Shown piece by piece: positions 55,688 to 63,840 of a stretch of DNA of 64,000 nt. The DNA is taken from contig NZ_LR134375.1 in the NCBI RefSeq assembly GCF_900637515.1, positions 889,952 to 953,951 of the forward strand. The letters run 5' to 3'. Made by a program: the position numbers and the translations under genes. Every line of letters starts with the position of its first letter. Within the stretch, counting starts at the first letter, position 1. The notes beneath the pieces are model-generated. The model was not told the origin of the DNA. It saw nothing but the letters and a program-made list of their open reading frames with translations, and did not search any database. Origin of the DNA: Veillonella dispar (GTDB lineage: Bacteria; Bacillota; Negativicutes; Veillonellales; Veillonellaceae).

Positions 55688-58051
55688 TTGAAGAAGAAAG
55701 TATTAGACTTTTATAAATCTATACAACCACATGCATATCATATTGAAGATGCTGCTATGGATAATCACATTCGAGGTGGTAAGGATCTTGAGATGTTTAT
55801 TCGTTCAGCAAAAATGCTTGCTCGAGAAGGGGTGCTAACATCTTCTCGACCTGATGTATATCAATATGCAGAACAACAACATGAAGAATATGAAGGTATT
55901 TATAAGGGCTATCGTAAGTCGTATGGCTTTGTGATTATGCCTGATGATGAAGATATATATGTAGCAGAACAAAATAAAGGGACTGCTATGCACAATGATA
56001 AGGTTCGAGTTCGCGTTGTACCGTCTAACTATACAAAGCATAAACGAGAAGGCGTCATCGTTGATGTTATTGAACGAGCTAATGAAACTGTAGTAGGTAC
56101 CTATGACCGACAACAACACTTTGGCTTTGTTATCCCTGATGATGAGCGTATAGGGACAGATATCTTTGTAGATTTAAAAAATACATTAGATGCTCGTAGT
56201 GGCGCAAAGGTACTAGTCAAAATTACAAAATGGCCGGAAGGTGATAAAAAGCCAGAAGGTATTATAACGGAAATTCTTGGCTATAAAGGTGATGTAGGTC
56301 TCGATATTAACTGCATCATGGCGAATCATAAGATTCCATTTAATTTCCCAGACGATGTCATTAAAGCTAGCCAGAAAATTGATACTGTGATTCATGAGGA
56401 TTCTGATCGTTGGGACCTTCGTGATGTACAGATGGTTACCATCGATGGGGAAGATGCAAAAGATTTAGACGATGCTGTGAGTGGTCGTAAATTACCAAAT
56501 GGTAATTATGAATTAGGCGTACATATTGCAGATGTAAGTCATTATGTAACATCTGGGCAAGCCATTGACAACGAGGCCTATAAACGGGGGACATCTGTAT
56601 ATTTAGTTGATAGAGTAGTACCGATGTTACCAGAGGTTTTATCCAATGGTATTTGTAGTTTAAATGCTCATGAAGACCGTTATGCTATGACGTGTATGAT
56701 GGAAATTAATAAAGATGGTAAGGTTGTACATTATCGCATTCGACCATCTATTATCCATGTAGGCCGTCGTTGTAGCTATAAAGAAGTGTATAAGGCGCTG
56801 GAAGAAAATATTATTCCTGACGATTTACAAGACTTTATGCCTATGCTTCGCGATTTAGCAGAAATCTCTAAAATTCTTAATGCAATGCGTCGCCGTAGAG
56901 GTGCATTGGACTTTGATTTTCCTGAGTACAAGGTATTACTTGATCATGATGGTACACCGTTGCGCATCGTAAAACGAGATCGCACCATGGCAGAACGACT
57001 TATCGAAGAATGTATGCTCATTGCCAATGAAACAGTGGCTACACATTTAGAGCATACACACCGTACATCGGTATATCGTATTCATGAGAATCCTAGTGAG
57101 GAAAAACTAGATTTATTCCAAAAGGTGCTTAATTATTTAGGTCAAAACCTAGTTCTAAGTACTGATGGTGTGACACCACGAGATTTCCAAAAAATCTTAG
57201 ATGTAGTAAAAGGGCAAGATATTGAGCAAGTAGCTCAAATTATGACCTTGCGTTCCATGCAGCAAGCTAAATATAGTACCAACAATGTGGGTCATTTTGG
57301 CTTGGCATCTACATGTTATACGCATTTCACATCTCCTATTAGACGATATCCTGACTTAATGGTTCACCGCCTTTTAAAAGCAGATATGCATTGGAAAAAT
57401 GGTTATTCTAAACGGGATGTAGACGAAGCGTTCTTAGCTGGAGCTGTTGAACATTCTTCTATACAGGAGCAAGTAGCTACTGAGGCTGAACGAGATACAG
57501 TAGATCTTAAAAAGACTCAATACATGGTTCCATTTGTAGGGGAAGTCTTTGAAGGAACTATTTCTAGCATTACATCTTTTGGGATGTTTGTAGAATTAGA
57601 AAACGGTATCGATGGCCTTGTGCATATGAGCATGATGAATGATGATTACTATTTCTTTGATGAAGAACATTTTGTACTTGTAGGCAAAAGAACAGGTAAA
57701 ACCTATCACTTAGGTGAAAAGGTAACTGTTACATTAGTAAAAGCCGATGTAGAAAAGAAACAGATCGACTTTGTACTTGGTGAAGTCAATAACCTAATGG
57801 CTATACAAGAACAATTGCAAAATGGTTCTGACTATGCAAGTAGTCGAGATGGCTATGGTAGTCGAAAAGGTCGTAAATCTTCAGGAAAATCCAGTAAAAA
57901 ATCTTCACGACGCGATAGTAATAAATCTAGTCATTCTAAGTACGATGCTTTCAGTAAAAAAACTAGTAAAGGCAAATCAAGTCGTAAGAAGTCTAATAAA
58001 ACGACTAAGCGCAGTCAATCTAAGAAATCTAAAAGTAAACGTAAACGATAG
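55688..58051 (+). CDS. rnr: Ribonuclease R
   Basis: A 3'-5' exoribonuclease that digests structured RNA and assists tmRNA quality control. It has 787 residues: cold-shock domains (about 75-220), the RNB catalytic domain with DGEDAKDLDDAV, and an S1 domain (about 620-700). The last 70 residues form a Ser/Lys/Arg-rich tail. The start is TTG after AAGGAGGTGAAG. smpB follows 8 bases later and ssrA further on. Confidence 0.96.
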   Translation: MKKKVLDFYKSIQPHAYHIEDAAMDNHIRGGKDLEMFIRSAKMLAREGVLTSSRPDVYQYAEQQHEEYEGIYKGYRKSYGFVIMPDDEDIYVAEQNKGTAMHNDKVRVRVVPSNYTKHKREGVIVDVIERANETVVGTYDRQQHFGFVIPDDERIGTDIFVDLKNTLDARSGAKVLVKITKWPEGDKKPEGIITEILGYKGDVGLDINCIMANHKIPFNFPDDVIKASQKIDTVIHEDSDRWDLRDVQMVTIDGEDAKDLDDAVSGRKLPNGNYELGVHIADVSHYVTSGQAIDNEAYKRGTSVYLVDRVVPMLPEVLSNGICSLNAHEDRYAMTCMMEINKDGKVVHYRIRPSIIHVGRRCSYKEVYKALEENIIPDDLQDFMPMLRDLAEISKILNAMRRRRGALDFDFPEYKVLLDHDGTPLRIVKRDRTMAERLIEECMLIANETVATHLEHTHRTSVYRIHENPSEEKLDLFQKVLNYLGQNLVLSTDGVTPRDFQKILDVVKGQDIEQVAQIMTLRSMQQAKYSTNNVGHFGLASTCYTHFTSPIRRYPDLMVHRLLKADMHWKNGYSKRDVDEAFLAGAVEHSSIQEQVATEAERDTVDLKKTQYMVPFVGEVFEGTISSITSFGMFVELENGIDGLVHMSMMNDDYYFFDEEHFVLVGKRTGKTYHLGEKVTVTLVKADVEKKQIDFVLGEVNNLMAIQEQLQNGSDYASSRDGYGSRKGRKSSGKSSKKSSRRDSNKSSHSKYDAFSKKTSKGKSSRKKSNKTTKRSQSKKSKSKRKR

Positions 58052-58059
58052 AGGTACAT

Positions 58060-58530
58060 ATGGCAAAACAATCTAGTCCATCTCTTATTGCTGATAATCG
58101 TAAGGCCCGTCATGATTTTAATATTCATGAAACCTATGAAGCAGGCATTGCTTTGACAGGTACTGAAATTAAATCGATACGTCAAGGTAAACTGAACTTA
58201 AAGGATAGCTTTTGTCGCATTGATAAAGGCGAGCTTTTGTTGTATGGTGTTCATATCAGCCCATATGAACAAGGCAATCGTTTTAATCATGAACCTGAAC
58301 GGACCCGTAAATTGTTGATGCATAAATCTGAAATTAATAAATTACATGCACAGGTTAAGGAGAAAGGATTCTCTTTAGTGCCGCTTAACTTCCATTTTAG
58401 CCATGGTTATGTAAAGGTAACTGTAGGCCTTGTAACTGGTAAAAAGTTATACGATAAGCGTCAAGATATGGCGGAACGCGATGCTAAGCGAGATATTGCA
58501 AAGCGTCTCAAAGAGCAACAAAAATATTAA
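58060..58530 (+). CDS. smpB: SsrA-binding protein SmpB
   Basis: Binds tmRNA and delivers it to stalled ribosomes. It has 156 residues. The N-terminal NRKARHDFNIHETYEAG and GTEIKSIRQGK motifs are typical, and the C-terminal basic tail (DAKRDIAKRLKEQ) is intact. GAGGTACAT precedes the ATG. Its partner RNA, ssrA, lies 2.7 kb downstream, separated by the bio genes. Confidence 0.97.
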   Translation: MAKQSSPSLIADNRKARHDFNIHETYEAGIALTGTEIKSIRQGKLNLKDSFCRIDKGELLLYGVHISPYEQGNRFNHEPERTRKLLMHKSEINKLHAQVKEKGFSLVPLNFHFSHGYVKVTVGLVTGKKLYDKRQDMAERDAKRDIAKRLKEQQKY

Positions 58531-58534
58531 GATA

Positions 58535-58567
58535 AAAAGATCGAGTCATGATGGCTCGATTTTTTTG
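58535..58567 (+). terminator. Intrinsic terminator of rnr-smpB
   Basis: A 9-bp stem with one G-T pair (58540-58548 with 58552-58560), TGA loop, followed by T7. Confidence 0.9.
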
Positions 58568-58575
58568 TGTGATAT

Positions 58576-58607
58576 TTGTTAACTTATCTTGTGTTTTTAG
58601 TTGATAA
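58576..58607 (+). promoter_or_regulatory. Candidate BirA operator over the bio promoter
   Basis: TTGTTAAC, 16 bases, then GTTGATAA. It matches the layout of BirA operators in Firmicutes (TTGTTAAC half-sites 14-16 bases apart), with two mismatches between the arms. The right arm overlaps the -35 box. Confidence 0.62.
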
Positions 58608-58629
58608 ATATGTATATTGAAATTATAAT
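58601..58629 (+). promoter_or_regulatory. bio operon promoter
   Basis: TTGATA and TATAAT at 17 bases, 55 bases before the first gene. Confidence 0.78.
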
Positions 58630-58683
58630 GTAAACAAAGAGTTGTGATTGTGGTTGACATTTTCTAAGTAGAGGAGAAACATC

Positions 58684-59184
58684 ATGAATCAGAATATTCG
58701 GTACATTACAGAGGTTGCTATTTTAACGGCTATGATTACTGTATTAGGTGCTATTAAAATACCTAATGTCATTCCAGGTATAGAGTTTCAACTGTCAGCT
58801 CCATTGGCGGTAGCCATATGTGCCGTATTCGGATTTAAGAAATATATTATTAGCGGATGTCTATCTAGTTTAATCGGTTTAGCACTAGGTACACAAACTA
58901 TTTTGAATGTTATGATTGCTATGCAATTTAGACTTATCGTAGGGCTAATTCTTTGGATGTGCCACAATCATATGATAGGTATTATGATTTCTGGCCCGAT
59001 TGCATCTGCATTAGCGCGATTGACCTTGTCTGTATATATCGGTAAAGCTGCATTACCTATGGTTGCATTAGCAGTGCCTGGCATGATTTTTACTGTTATT
59101 ATGGCACCAGTATTTGTGAAAGTATTCCGTAAAATTCACAGCCAAGTACCTAAAAATGATCTTATTAAAGGGAAGGTGTCATAA
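58684..59184 (+). CDS. Membrane protein in the bio operon, possibly an ECF transporter S component
   Basis: An integral membrane protein of 166 residues with five or six helices. The N-terminal AILTAMITVLGA and the overall size resemble S components of ECF vitamin transporters, but it is not a recognisable BioY. It is followed, with a one-base overlap, by bioW, and lies under the same promoter and BirA-like site. Import of pimelate or a biotin precursor is a plausible role. Neither the fold nor the substrate is shown by the sequence alone. Confidence 0.65.
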   Translation: MNQNIRYITEVAILTAMITVLGAIKIPNVIPGIEFQLSAPLAVAICAVFGFKKYIISGCLSSLIGLALGTQTILNVMIAMQFRLIVGLILWMCHNHMIGIMISGPIASALARLTLSVYIGKAALPMVALAVPGMIFTVIMAPVFVKVFRKIHSQVPKNDLIKGKVS

Positions 59185-59915
59185 TGGCTGAATTATATAG
59201 TGTACGCATGCGTGCTGCTCAAGGTGGTCCCCATGAAAAAGGGGGCCACCATATTTCTGGGGCAGAGCGGATTGTGAAGTTAGAAGAAGTAGGGGCTATA
59301 GCTCAATCGTTAGCTGATCGCGCACTGCATCACAGTAAAGGAAGAGCTGATTTTATCAATATTACTGTAGATTTAATCCCACCGGAGAAGATTACATATA
59401 TTGACTGTCTTAAGGTAGAGGAACATAAAACTAGTAGTATTTCTGAATCCCATCAATTGGCGACTGAGCTTTTACAAGGTCCTCATATTAGTGAGGCAGC
59501 TGTTCTTAAAGCTATATCTTTGTTAAAAAGTTTAGATAAATCTATGCGCGGCGCTATGTTAGTGGATGCCATTACTGGCGAGCGCTTAGATACAGGTGAC
59601 CGCGGAGTACGTGTTAGTCATATGGACTCCTTTGACTCTTATGCATTAGGTGATAATGAACATATGAGAGAGGCTTTAGTATTAGCTTCAAAGGTTCAAT
59701 CAGCAGATGGTATTGTGGGCGAATTATGTTGGTCTGATGATCCAGACTATACAGTAGGTTATGTTGCTTGTAATGGTGTATACCATCGCCTTCCTAATAT
59801 GAAAGAATTTGGTTCAGATATAGGGGGCCGCGTTTTCTTTGTACGGTCTGATATAGATAGTGAAAGTGTAATTGAGTATTTGGAGCGTACTCCAGTACTT
59901 GTTCAACGGAGATAG
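59184..59915 (+). CDS. bioW: 6-carboxyhexanoate-CoA ligase (pimeloyl-CoA synthetase)
   Basis: Activates free pimelate to pimeloyl-CoA at the start of biotin synthesis. It has 243 residues. The N-terminal YSVRMRAAQ and GGHHISGAERIV, and the middle RGAMLVDAITGERLD motifs are characteristic. GGAAGGTG precedes the ATG, which overlaps the previous stop. Its product is used directly by BioF, encoded next. Confidence 0.95.
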   Translation: MAELYSVRMRAAQGGPHEKGGHHISGAERIVKLEEVGAIAQSLADRALHHSKGRADFINITVDLIPPEKITYIDCLKVEEHKTSSISESHQLATELLQGPHISEAAVLKAISLLKSLDKSMRGAMLVDAITGERLDTGDRGVRVSHMDSFDSYALGDNEHMREALVLASKVQSADGIVGELCWSDDPDYTVGYVACNGVYHRLPNMKEFGSDIGGRVFFVRSDIDSESVIEYLERTPVLVQRR

Positions 59916-59916
59916 A

Positions 59917-61071
59917 ATGTACAAATTTTTTAAAGAACAATTAGATTCTAAGATAGAGAACCATAATTTACGAACCTTAAGAGAATACTGTCCTCTAGAT
60001 GCAGTGCGAGTAAAACGAGATGATAAAGAATATTTAATGATGGCTTCAAATAATTATTTGGGCTTAACTTTTGATACTCGTGTCATAGAAGGGGCCCTGA
60101 AAGGGGCTCAACAATATGGAACAGGATCTGGTGGATCGCGCCTTGTATCTGGTACATTTCCATTATTTACAGAGCTCGAAAGGTCATTAGCTAAATTTAA
60201 GAATACTGAAAAAGCCCTTGTATTTAATACCGGTTATATGGCCAATGTAGGAACTATTTCTGCCGTAGCTGATAAGAATACTATTATTTTTAGTGATGCT
60301 CTTAATCATGCTAGTATTATTGATGGTTGTAGATTAAGTCGAGGTACTGTAAAAACATATAGCCACTGTGATATAGACGAGTTAAAGTATCTGTTAAAAC
60401 AGGTAGATCGAAACACTCGAAAGCTTATAGTTACTGATGGCGTATTTAGTATGGATGGGGATATTGCACCACTAGATAAACTGTATGAATTAAGCCGTGA
60501 TTACAATGCATTGCTCATGGTTGACGATGCCCATGCAACGGGAACTATTGGTAATGGTCATGGTACAGCGGCCTATTTTGGACTTGAAAAAGAAGTAGAC
60601 ATACAACTTGGTACATTGAGTAAATCTCTAGGCTCTGTTGGTGGTTATGTAGCTGCAAATAGTACTATCATAGATTATCTCGTTAATACGAGCCGCAGTT
60701 TTATATTCTCTACCGCATTATCTCCTGCTGATATAGGGGCGGCCTTAGCTGCATTACAGGTTCTTGAGACAGATGCATCTGTTTTAGCGCGTTTACATGA
60801 AAATGTAAACTATATGGCAGATCAATTGATTTCTATGGGAATTGATGCTACTAATGAAACGCCAATTTTCCCAATACTAATAGGGCGTAATGAAGATACA
60901 CTTGCCGTATCTGATTATCTATATGAGGATGGCATTATAGGCACCGCTATTCGTCCGCCTACAGTACCTATTGGTGAAAGCAGAATTAGACTAACGGTGA
61001 CTGCTGCGCATAATAAAGAACAAATAGATTATGTGTGCCAATCACTGCAAAATGCTATGAAACAGTTATAA
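59917..61071 (+). CDS. bioF: 8-amino-7-oxononanoate synthase
   Basis: A PLP-dependent enzyme that joins pimeloyl-CoA and alanine. It has 384 residues. The PLP lysine is in LGTLSKSLGSVGG, and DDAHATGTIG is the family's Asp-His motif. GGAG precedes ATG 59917. bioA, bioD and bioB are not in this window, so later steps must be encoded elsewhere or replaced by uptake. No terminator is evident between it and ssrA, which has its own promoter. Confidence 0.93.
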   Translation: MYKFFKEQLDSKIENHNLRTLREYCPLDAVRVKRDDKEYLMMASNNYLGLTFDTRVIEGALKGAQQYGTGSGGSRLVSGTFPLFTELERSLAKFKNTEKALVFNTGYMANVGTISAVADKNTIIFSDALNHASIIDGCRLSRGTVKTYSHCDIDELKYLLKQVDRNTRKLIVTDGVFSMDGDIAPLDKLYELSRDYNALLMVDDAHATGTIGNGHGTAAYFGLEKEVDIQLGTLSKSLGSVGGYVAANSTIIDYLVNTSRSFIFSTALSPADIGAALAALQVLETDASVLARLHENVNYMADQLISMGIDATNETPIFPILIGRNEDTLAVSDYLYEDGIIGTAIRPPTVPIGESRIRLTVTAAHNKEQIDYVCQSLQNAMKQL

Positions 61072-61203
61072 TCATGATAATAGATAATATATCCTCTGAA
61101 GACAGGGATAAAAGAATCCTTGGATTGGTAAAATTGTCAAATTTAGATAAGTTGAGAAGGTTAAGAGTAGTGAATATACCGAATTGGTGAAGGTTTCATA
61201 TAA

Positions 61204-61232
61204 TTGACAGTAATACTAAATAGGCTTATAAT
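61204..61232 (+). promoter_or_regulatory. Consensus promoter of ssrA
   Basis: Perfect TTGACA and TATAAT, 17 bases apart. The -10 box ends 16 bases before the mature 5' end. Confidence 0.92.
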
Positions 61233-61248
61233 TATGAGACCGACACAC

Positions 61249-61590
61249 GGGGATGTAAAGGTTTCGACAGGGGTGCGTGTGGTATAGATAGCGAGTCGGC
61301 GTTCCATGAGGCCGTTAAACGGTGGGAAAACATTTAAACGCAGAAGAAAATTTTGCATTAGCTGCATAAGCTACGTCCCTCATACTTGTGCCTACCAAGT
61401 GTGAATGGACGTCAAACCGTAGGCTGGCTTAATTCAGTTGTTCATATGAATTAGGCGAGACAACATGAACTGGGGTTGTGTAGCTTGTCTGTGAGCGGTA
61501 GCAACCTGAGATCTAAATCATAGACTGTGCTCGGAGAAGTCTATATGGCAACACTTCTGGACAGGGGTTCGACTCCCCTCATCTCCACCA
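61249..61590 (+). ncRNA. ssrA: tmRNA (transfer-messenger RNA)
   Basis: Rescues stalled ribosomes and tags incomplete proteins. The 5' end GGGGATG pairs with CATCTCC before an encoded ACCA. The T-arm GGGGTTCGACTCCCC is complete. The tag frame includes codons for AEENFALAA and a TAA at 61367-61369. The length is 342 bases. The 3' end is next to an integrase gene and probably serves as an attachment site. Confidence 0.97.
61561..61590 (+). other. Probable attachment site in the 3' end of ssrA
   Basis: The T-arm and acceptor 3' half of tmRNA is a common target of tyrosine integrases. An integrase gene lies 233 bases away and points toward it. The other copy of the core (attR) is outside the window, so the exact core cannot be set. 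Confidence 0.6.
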
Positions 61591-61601
61591 ATATTCAAGC
61601 T

Positions 61602-61664
61602 AAAGCTAGAAGAGGCGTGATTACTGTATAAATGCAGTAGTTAACTAATCTTCTAGCTTTTTTT
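61602..61664 (+). terminator. Terminator after ssrA
   Basis: A 12-bp perfect stem (61602-61613 with 61649-61660) with a 35-base loop and T7. Confidence 0.85.
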
Positions 61665-61678
61665 AGTGTTCATATATG

Positions 61679-61739
61679 TTCGCTTAAATTCGTATTTATT
61701 CGCTTGAAATTTCACCATGATTTCACCACCGTTTCACCA
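61679..61739. repeat. Two sets of tandem short repeats beside ssrA
   Basis: TTCGCTT, TTCGTAT and TTCGCTT begin at 61679, 61689 and 61699, ten bases apart. TTTCACCA begins at 61710, 61721 and 61732, eleven bases apart. Helical-turn spacing next to a probable att site suggests integrase or accessory protein arm sites. Confidence 0.6.
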
Positions 61740-61794
61740 CGAGACACTTTTTTAAAAACACCGGAAAAAGTGCTTAAATACGGTACTTTATAAT

Positions 61795-61820
61795 AAAAAA
61801 GACCGGCAATAATGCCGGCC
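61795..61820 (-). terminator. Intrinsic terminator of the integrase gene
   Basis: On the minus strand an 8-bp stem (61813-61820 with 61801-61808) is followed by T6. It begins 3 bases after the stop codon. Confidence 0.9.
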
Positions 61821-61823
61821 TAA

Positions 61824-62966
61824 TTATGCCATAATATCGATTGAATCGAGTATCTGTTTTTCTTGCTCCTTCATCGCATCTGTTACGTGTGTATAAATGG
61901 AAAGGGTAGTCTTAGGTTCGTTATGTCCGACACGAGCCATAATCGTCTTAAGAGGCGTTTGCTTCTCAGCTAATAACGATATATGAGTATGACGGAATGT
62001 ATGAGTCGTTACAGTCTTATTAAATGATACTGATTTTAGCAATTTATTTAAATAATGGGAATCATAAGGTACGCCGCCATCCGTAACGAAGATATAATTA
62101 TCGTCGTTCTTATAATGCTGCATGATTTGCTTACGGCTATGATTAAGCTGTATAAACGTCGATAAGATATGTCGAGCACGTTTATTTAATTGCACTCTAC
62201 GGACCGAGTATTCATTCTTAGGTGGTATCCTAAGCCCGTCTACCGTTAACGTAGCATTTACGTCAATATACTCATTTTTAGAATTGTAATCTTTGACGCG
62301 TAATGCTCGCAACTCACCAATTCGTAATCCGGTTAATGCCTGGAATTCGAATAGGAGGGCGACACGTTGATTCTTCTTAGCAAGAGCCGTTAAGAAAGTC
62401 TTTAATTCATCCTTCGTAAGGAACTTCTCACGAGCCTTAGTCATCTCTTCGGTAGTACGAGGCGGTCTCTTAAGAATAACGTCGTCGAGATACGATACGT
62501 CATTAATATAACCCATACGCTTACCATACTTTAAGACTTGCTTTAGCACGGAATAAACACGCTTAACATAGTTAAAGCTTTTCTCCAATAAAACTTTATT
62601 TAACATTCTTTGGATATAAATCGCTTTAAGATTAACGACTAGGATATCGCCTTCAATCCATCTTAAAAGTGCTTTAGCATGGTCTTCGATATTCTGCTGG
62701 GTAGTCACCTTACGAAGTCCTTTATCGATAGTAACGAATTCATCGGTAAGATCTTTAATCGTGAGAGTTTTACTACTAACACTATTCGTTAGGATCTCGT
62801 TAATTCTGTCGTTAAGAATACGTTGCATCTCTTTTTGTACGGCTTTAGTATTCTTAGTCGATGTAACACTAACTCGTTTGTTCTTGCCAGTTAGTGGATC
62901 CTTATAGTTCTCTCCATAACGGTAGGAGATAGTACCGTTTTTTTGCCTACGTTCATCAATATACAT
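61824..62966 (-). CDS. int: Tyrosine recombinase / integrase
   Basis: Site-specific recombinase of a prophage or integrative element. It has 380 residues. An N-terminal arm-binding domain (about 1-65) and a SAM-like core-binding domain (about 70-160) precede the catalytic domain. Catalytic residues are Arg215 in TGLRIGEL, His322 and Arg325 in HTFRH, and Tyr358 in SIYTH. The gene points toward the 3' end of ssrA. Base use (many GTA/TCG-type codons and CG dinucleotides) differs from the host genes upstream, in line with transfer. The repressor gene lies 14 bases upstream. Confidence 0.95.
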   Translation of the reverse strand: MYIDERRQKNGTISYRYGENYKDPLTGKNKRVSVTSTKNTKAVQKEMQRILNDRINEILTNSVSSKTLTIKDLTDEFVTIDKGLRKVTTQQNIEDHAKALLRWIEGDILVVNLKAIYIQRMLNKVLLEKSFNYVKRVYSVLKQVLKYGKRMGYINDVSYLDDVILKRPPRTTEEMTKAREKFLTKDELKTFLTALAKKNQRVALLFEFQALTGLRIGELRALRVKDYNSKNEYIDVNATLTVDGLRIPPKNEYSVRRVQLNKRARHILSTFIQLNHSRKQIMQHYKNDDNYIFVTDGGVPYDSHYLNKLLKSVSFNKTVTTHTFRHTHISLLAEKQTPLKTIMARVGHNEPKTTLSIYTHVTDAMKEQEKQILDSIDIMA

Positions 62967-62980
62967 GTTTTATAATACTC

Positions 62981-63373
62981 CTATTGGCGTTTAAATGATG
63001 AGAGCATATTTAAGAGGGCCGTTAGCTGTTCCTCGGTCATATAACTCAAGATAATATTAATATCGTCGATCAACTCCTCACGTTCACGGTTGTCGATAAC
63101 GATCGTACAAGCATCTTTAACGGTATCGAAGTCAGTATGTAGTACATGGGCTAATGCTTCGATTAAATCGTTGGATACGGTCTTAACATAGCCATTCTCT
63201 AACATGGTGTAAGTAGTACGTTTATAAGAAGCTTTCTTAAGATCGAGGGGCGTGATACCTTTACCATTATCTAACAATTTCTTTCGCAAATAGTCTTGTA
63301 CACCGTCAGCTAATGCTTGATGGCTTAACTTATTCTGTTTTCTAAGGTTTTCTAATTTAATTAATTTAGGCAT
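62981..63373 (-). CDS. XRE-like phage repressor
   Basis: A probable CI-type repressor of the element. It has 130 residues. A helix-turn-helix region (about 8-75) has an unusual insertion between the helices (DYLRKKLLDNGKGITPLDL), and a C-terminal helical part (about 95-128) may serve dimerisation. AGGAGGAC precedes the ATG on the minus strand. It is divergent from the excisionase-like gene, and the shared promoter region holds a dyad that is a likely operator. Confidence 0.8.
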   Translation of the reverse strand: MPKLIKLENLRKQNKLSHQALADGVQDYLRKKLLDNGKGITPLDLKKASYKRTTYTMLENGYVKTVSNDLIEALAHVLHTDFDTVKDACTIVIDNREREELIDDINIILSYMTEEQLTALLNMLSSFKRQ

Positions 63374-63394
63374 ATTAATAGTCCTCCTAACTAT

Positions 63395-63423
63395 AGTATA
63401 ATTCAGATATAAATTAAAGTCAA
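63395..63423 (-). promoter_or_regulatory. Promoter of the repressor-integrase unit
   Basis: On the minus strand TTGACT and TATACT at 17 bases, 22 bases before the repressor start. Confidence 0.8.
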
Positions 63424-63438
63424 TGACATGTATTGACT
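63418..63438. promoter_or_regulatory. Candidate repressor operator
   Basis: AGTCAAT, 7 bases, ATTGACT: a perfect 7-bp inverted repeat that contains both divergent -35 boxes. Binding here would block both promoters. Confidence 0.7.
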
Positions 63439-63461
63439 GTTCGCATATGTTCGTGTATGAT
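63433..63461 (+). promoter_or_regulatory. Divergent early promoter of the element
   Basis: TTGACT and TATGAT at 17 bases. The spacer contains GTTCG twice (63439 and 63449), ten bases apart. Confidence 0.7.
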
Positions 63462-63508
63462 TATTATAGATGAATTGTAGATCAGTGTTAGTGTATTGTA
63501 GGTGCACC

Positions 63509-63715
63509 ATGACACAACAATATGCGAGTGTAACTGACTTAGCTAAGATTTTTGCTATTGGTAGGACAAAAGCTACTGAGTTAGTACATCAAATGGAGAC
63601 GGAGCCAGATTTTAAAGACAACGTTATCTCTTTTAGTCATAGAAAGAAAAACGTCAATATCGAGGCTTTCCGAGAGTTTTTAGTGACAAAGGTTAGCCGT
63701 CAATGGGTTAAATAA
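63509..63715 (+). CDS. Small DNA-binding protein, excisionase-like
   Basis: A 68-residue protein with a predicted helix-turn-helix (ASVTDLAKIFAIGRTKATELVHQME), given here by its first half ASVTDLAKIFAIG, and a short C-terminal basic part. Size, position and divergence from the repressor fit an excisionase or Cro-like regulator. AGGTG lies 5 bases before ATG 63509. An upstream in-frame start at 63470 has no ribosome-binding site and would lie close to the promoter. Confidence 0.72.
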   Translation: MTQQYASVTDLAKIFAIGRTKATELVHQMETEPDFKDNVISFSHRKKNVNIEAFREFLVTKVSRQWVK

Positions 63716-63840
63716 TCGTTAGCTATGCATAAACAATATAACTATTAATGAATAACTCCATGACAAAGATGAGTAATATCTTATTGAATCGCAAATTAAG
63801 CGGTTAGAAGTTTTTAGTCAAATATAAAAGGATTAACATT

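Noticed and set aside
61161..61367. 68-codon minus-strand frame
   Set aside because: It lies across the tmRNA promoter and gene; not coding.
61679..61739. Short repeats considered as a CRISPR array
   Set aside because: Units are 7-8 bases with 10-11 base periods, far too short for CRISPR repeat-spacer units. No CRISPR array was seen anywhere in the window.
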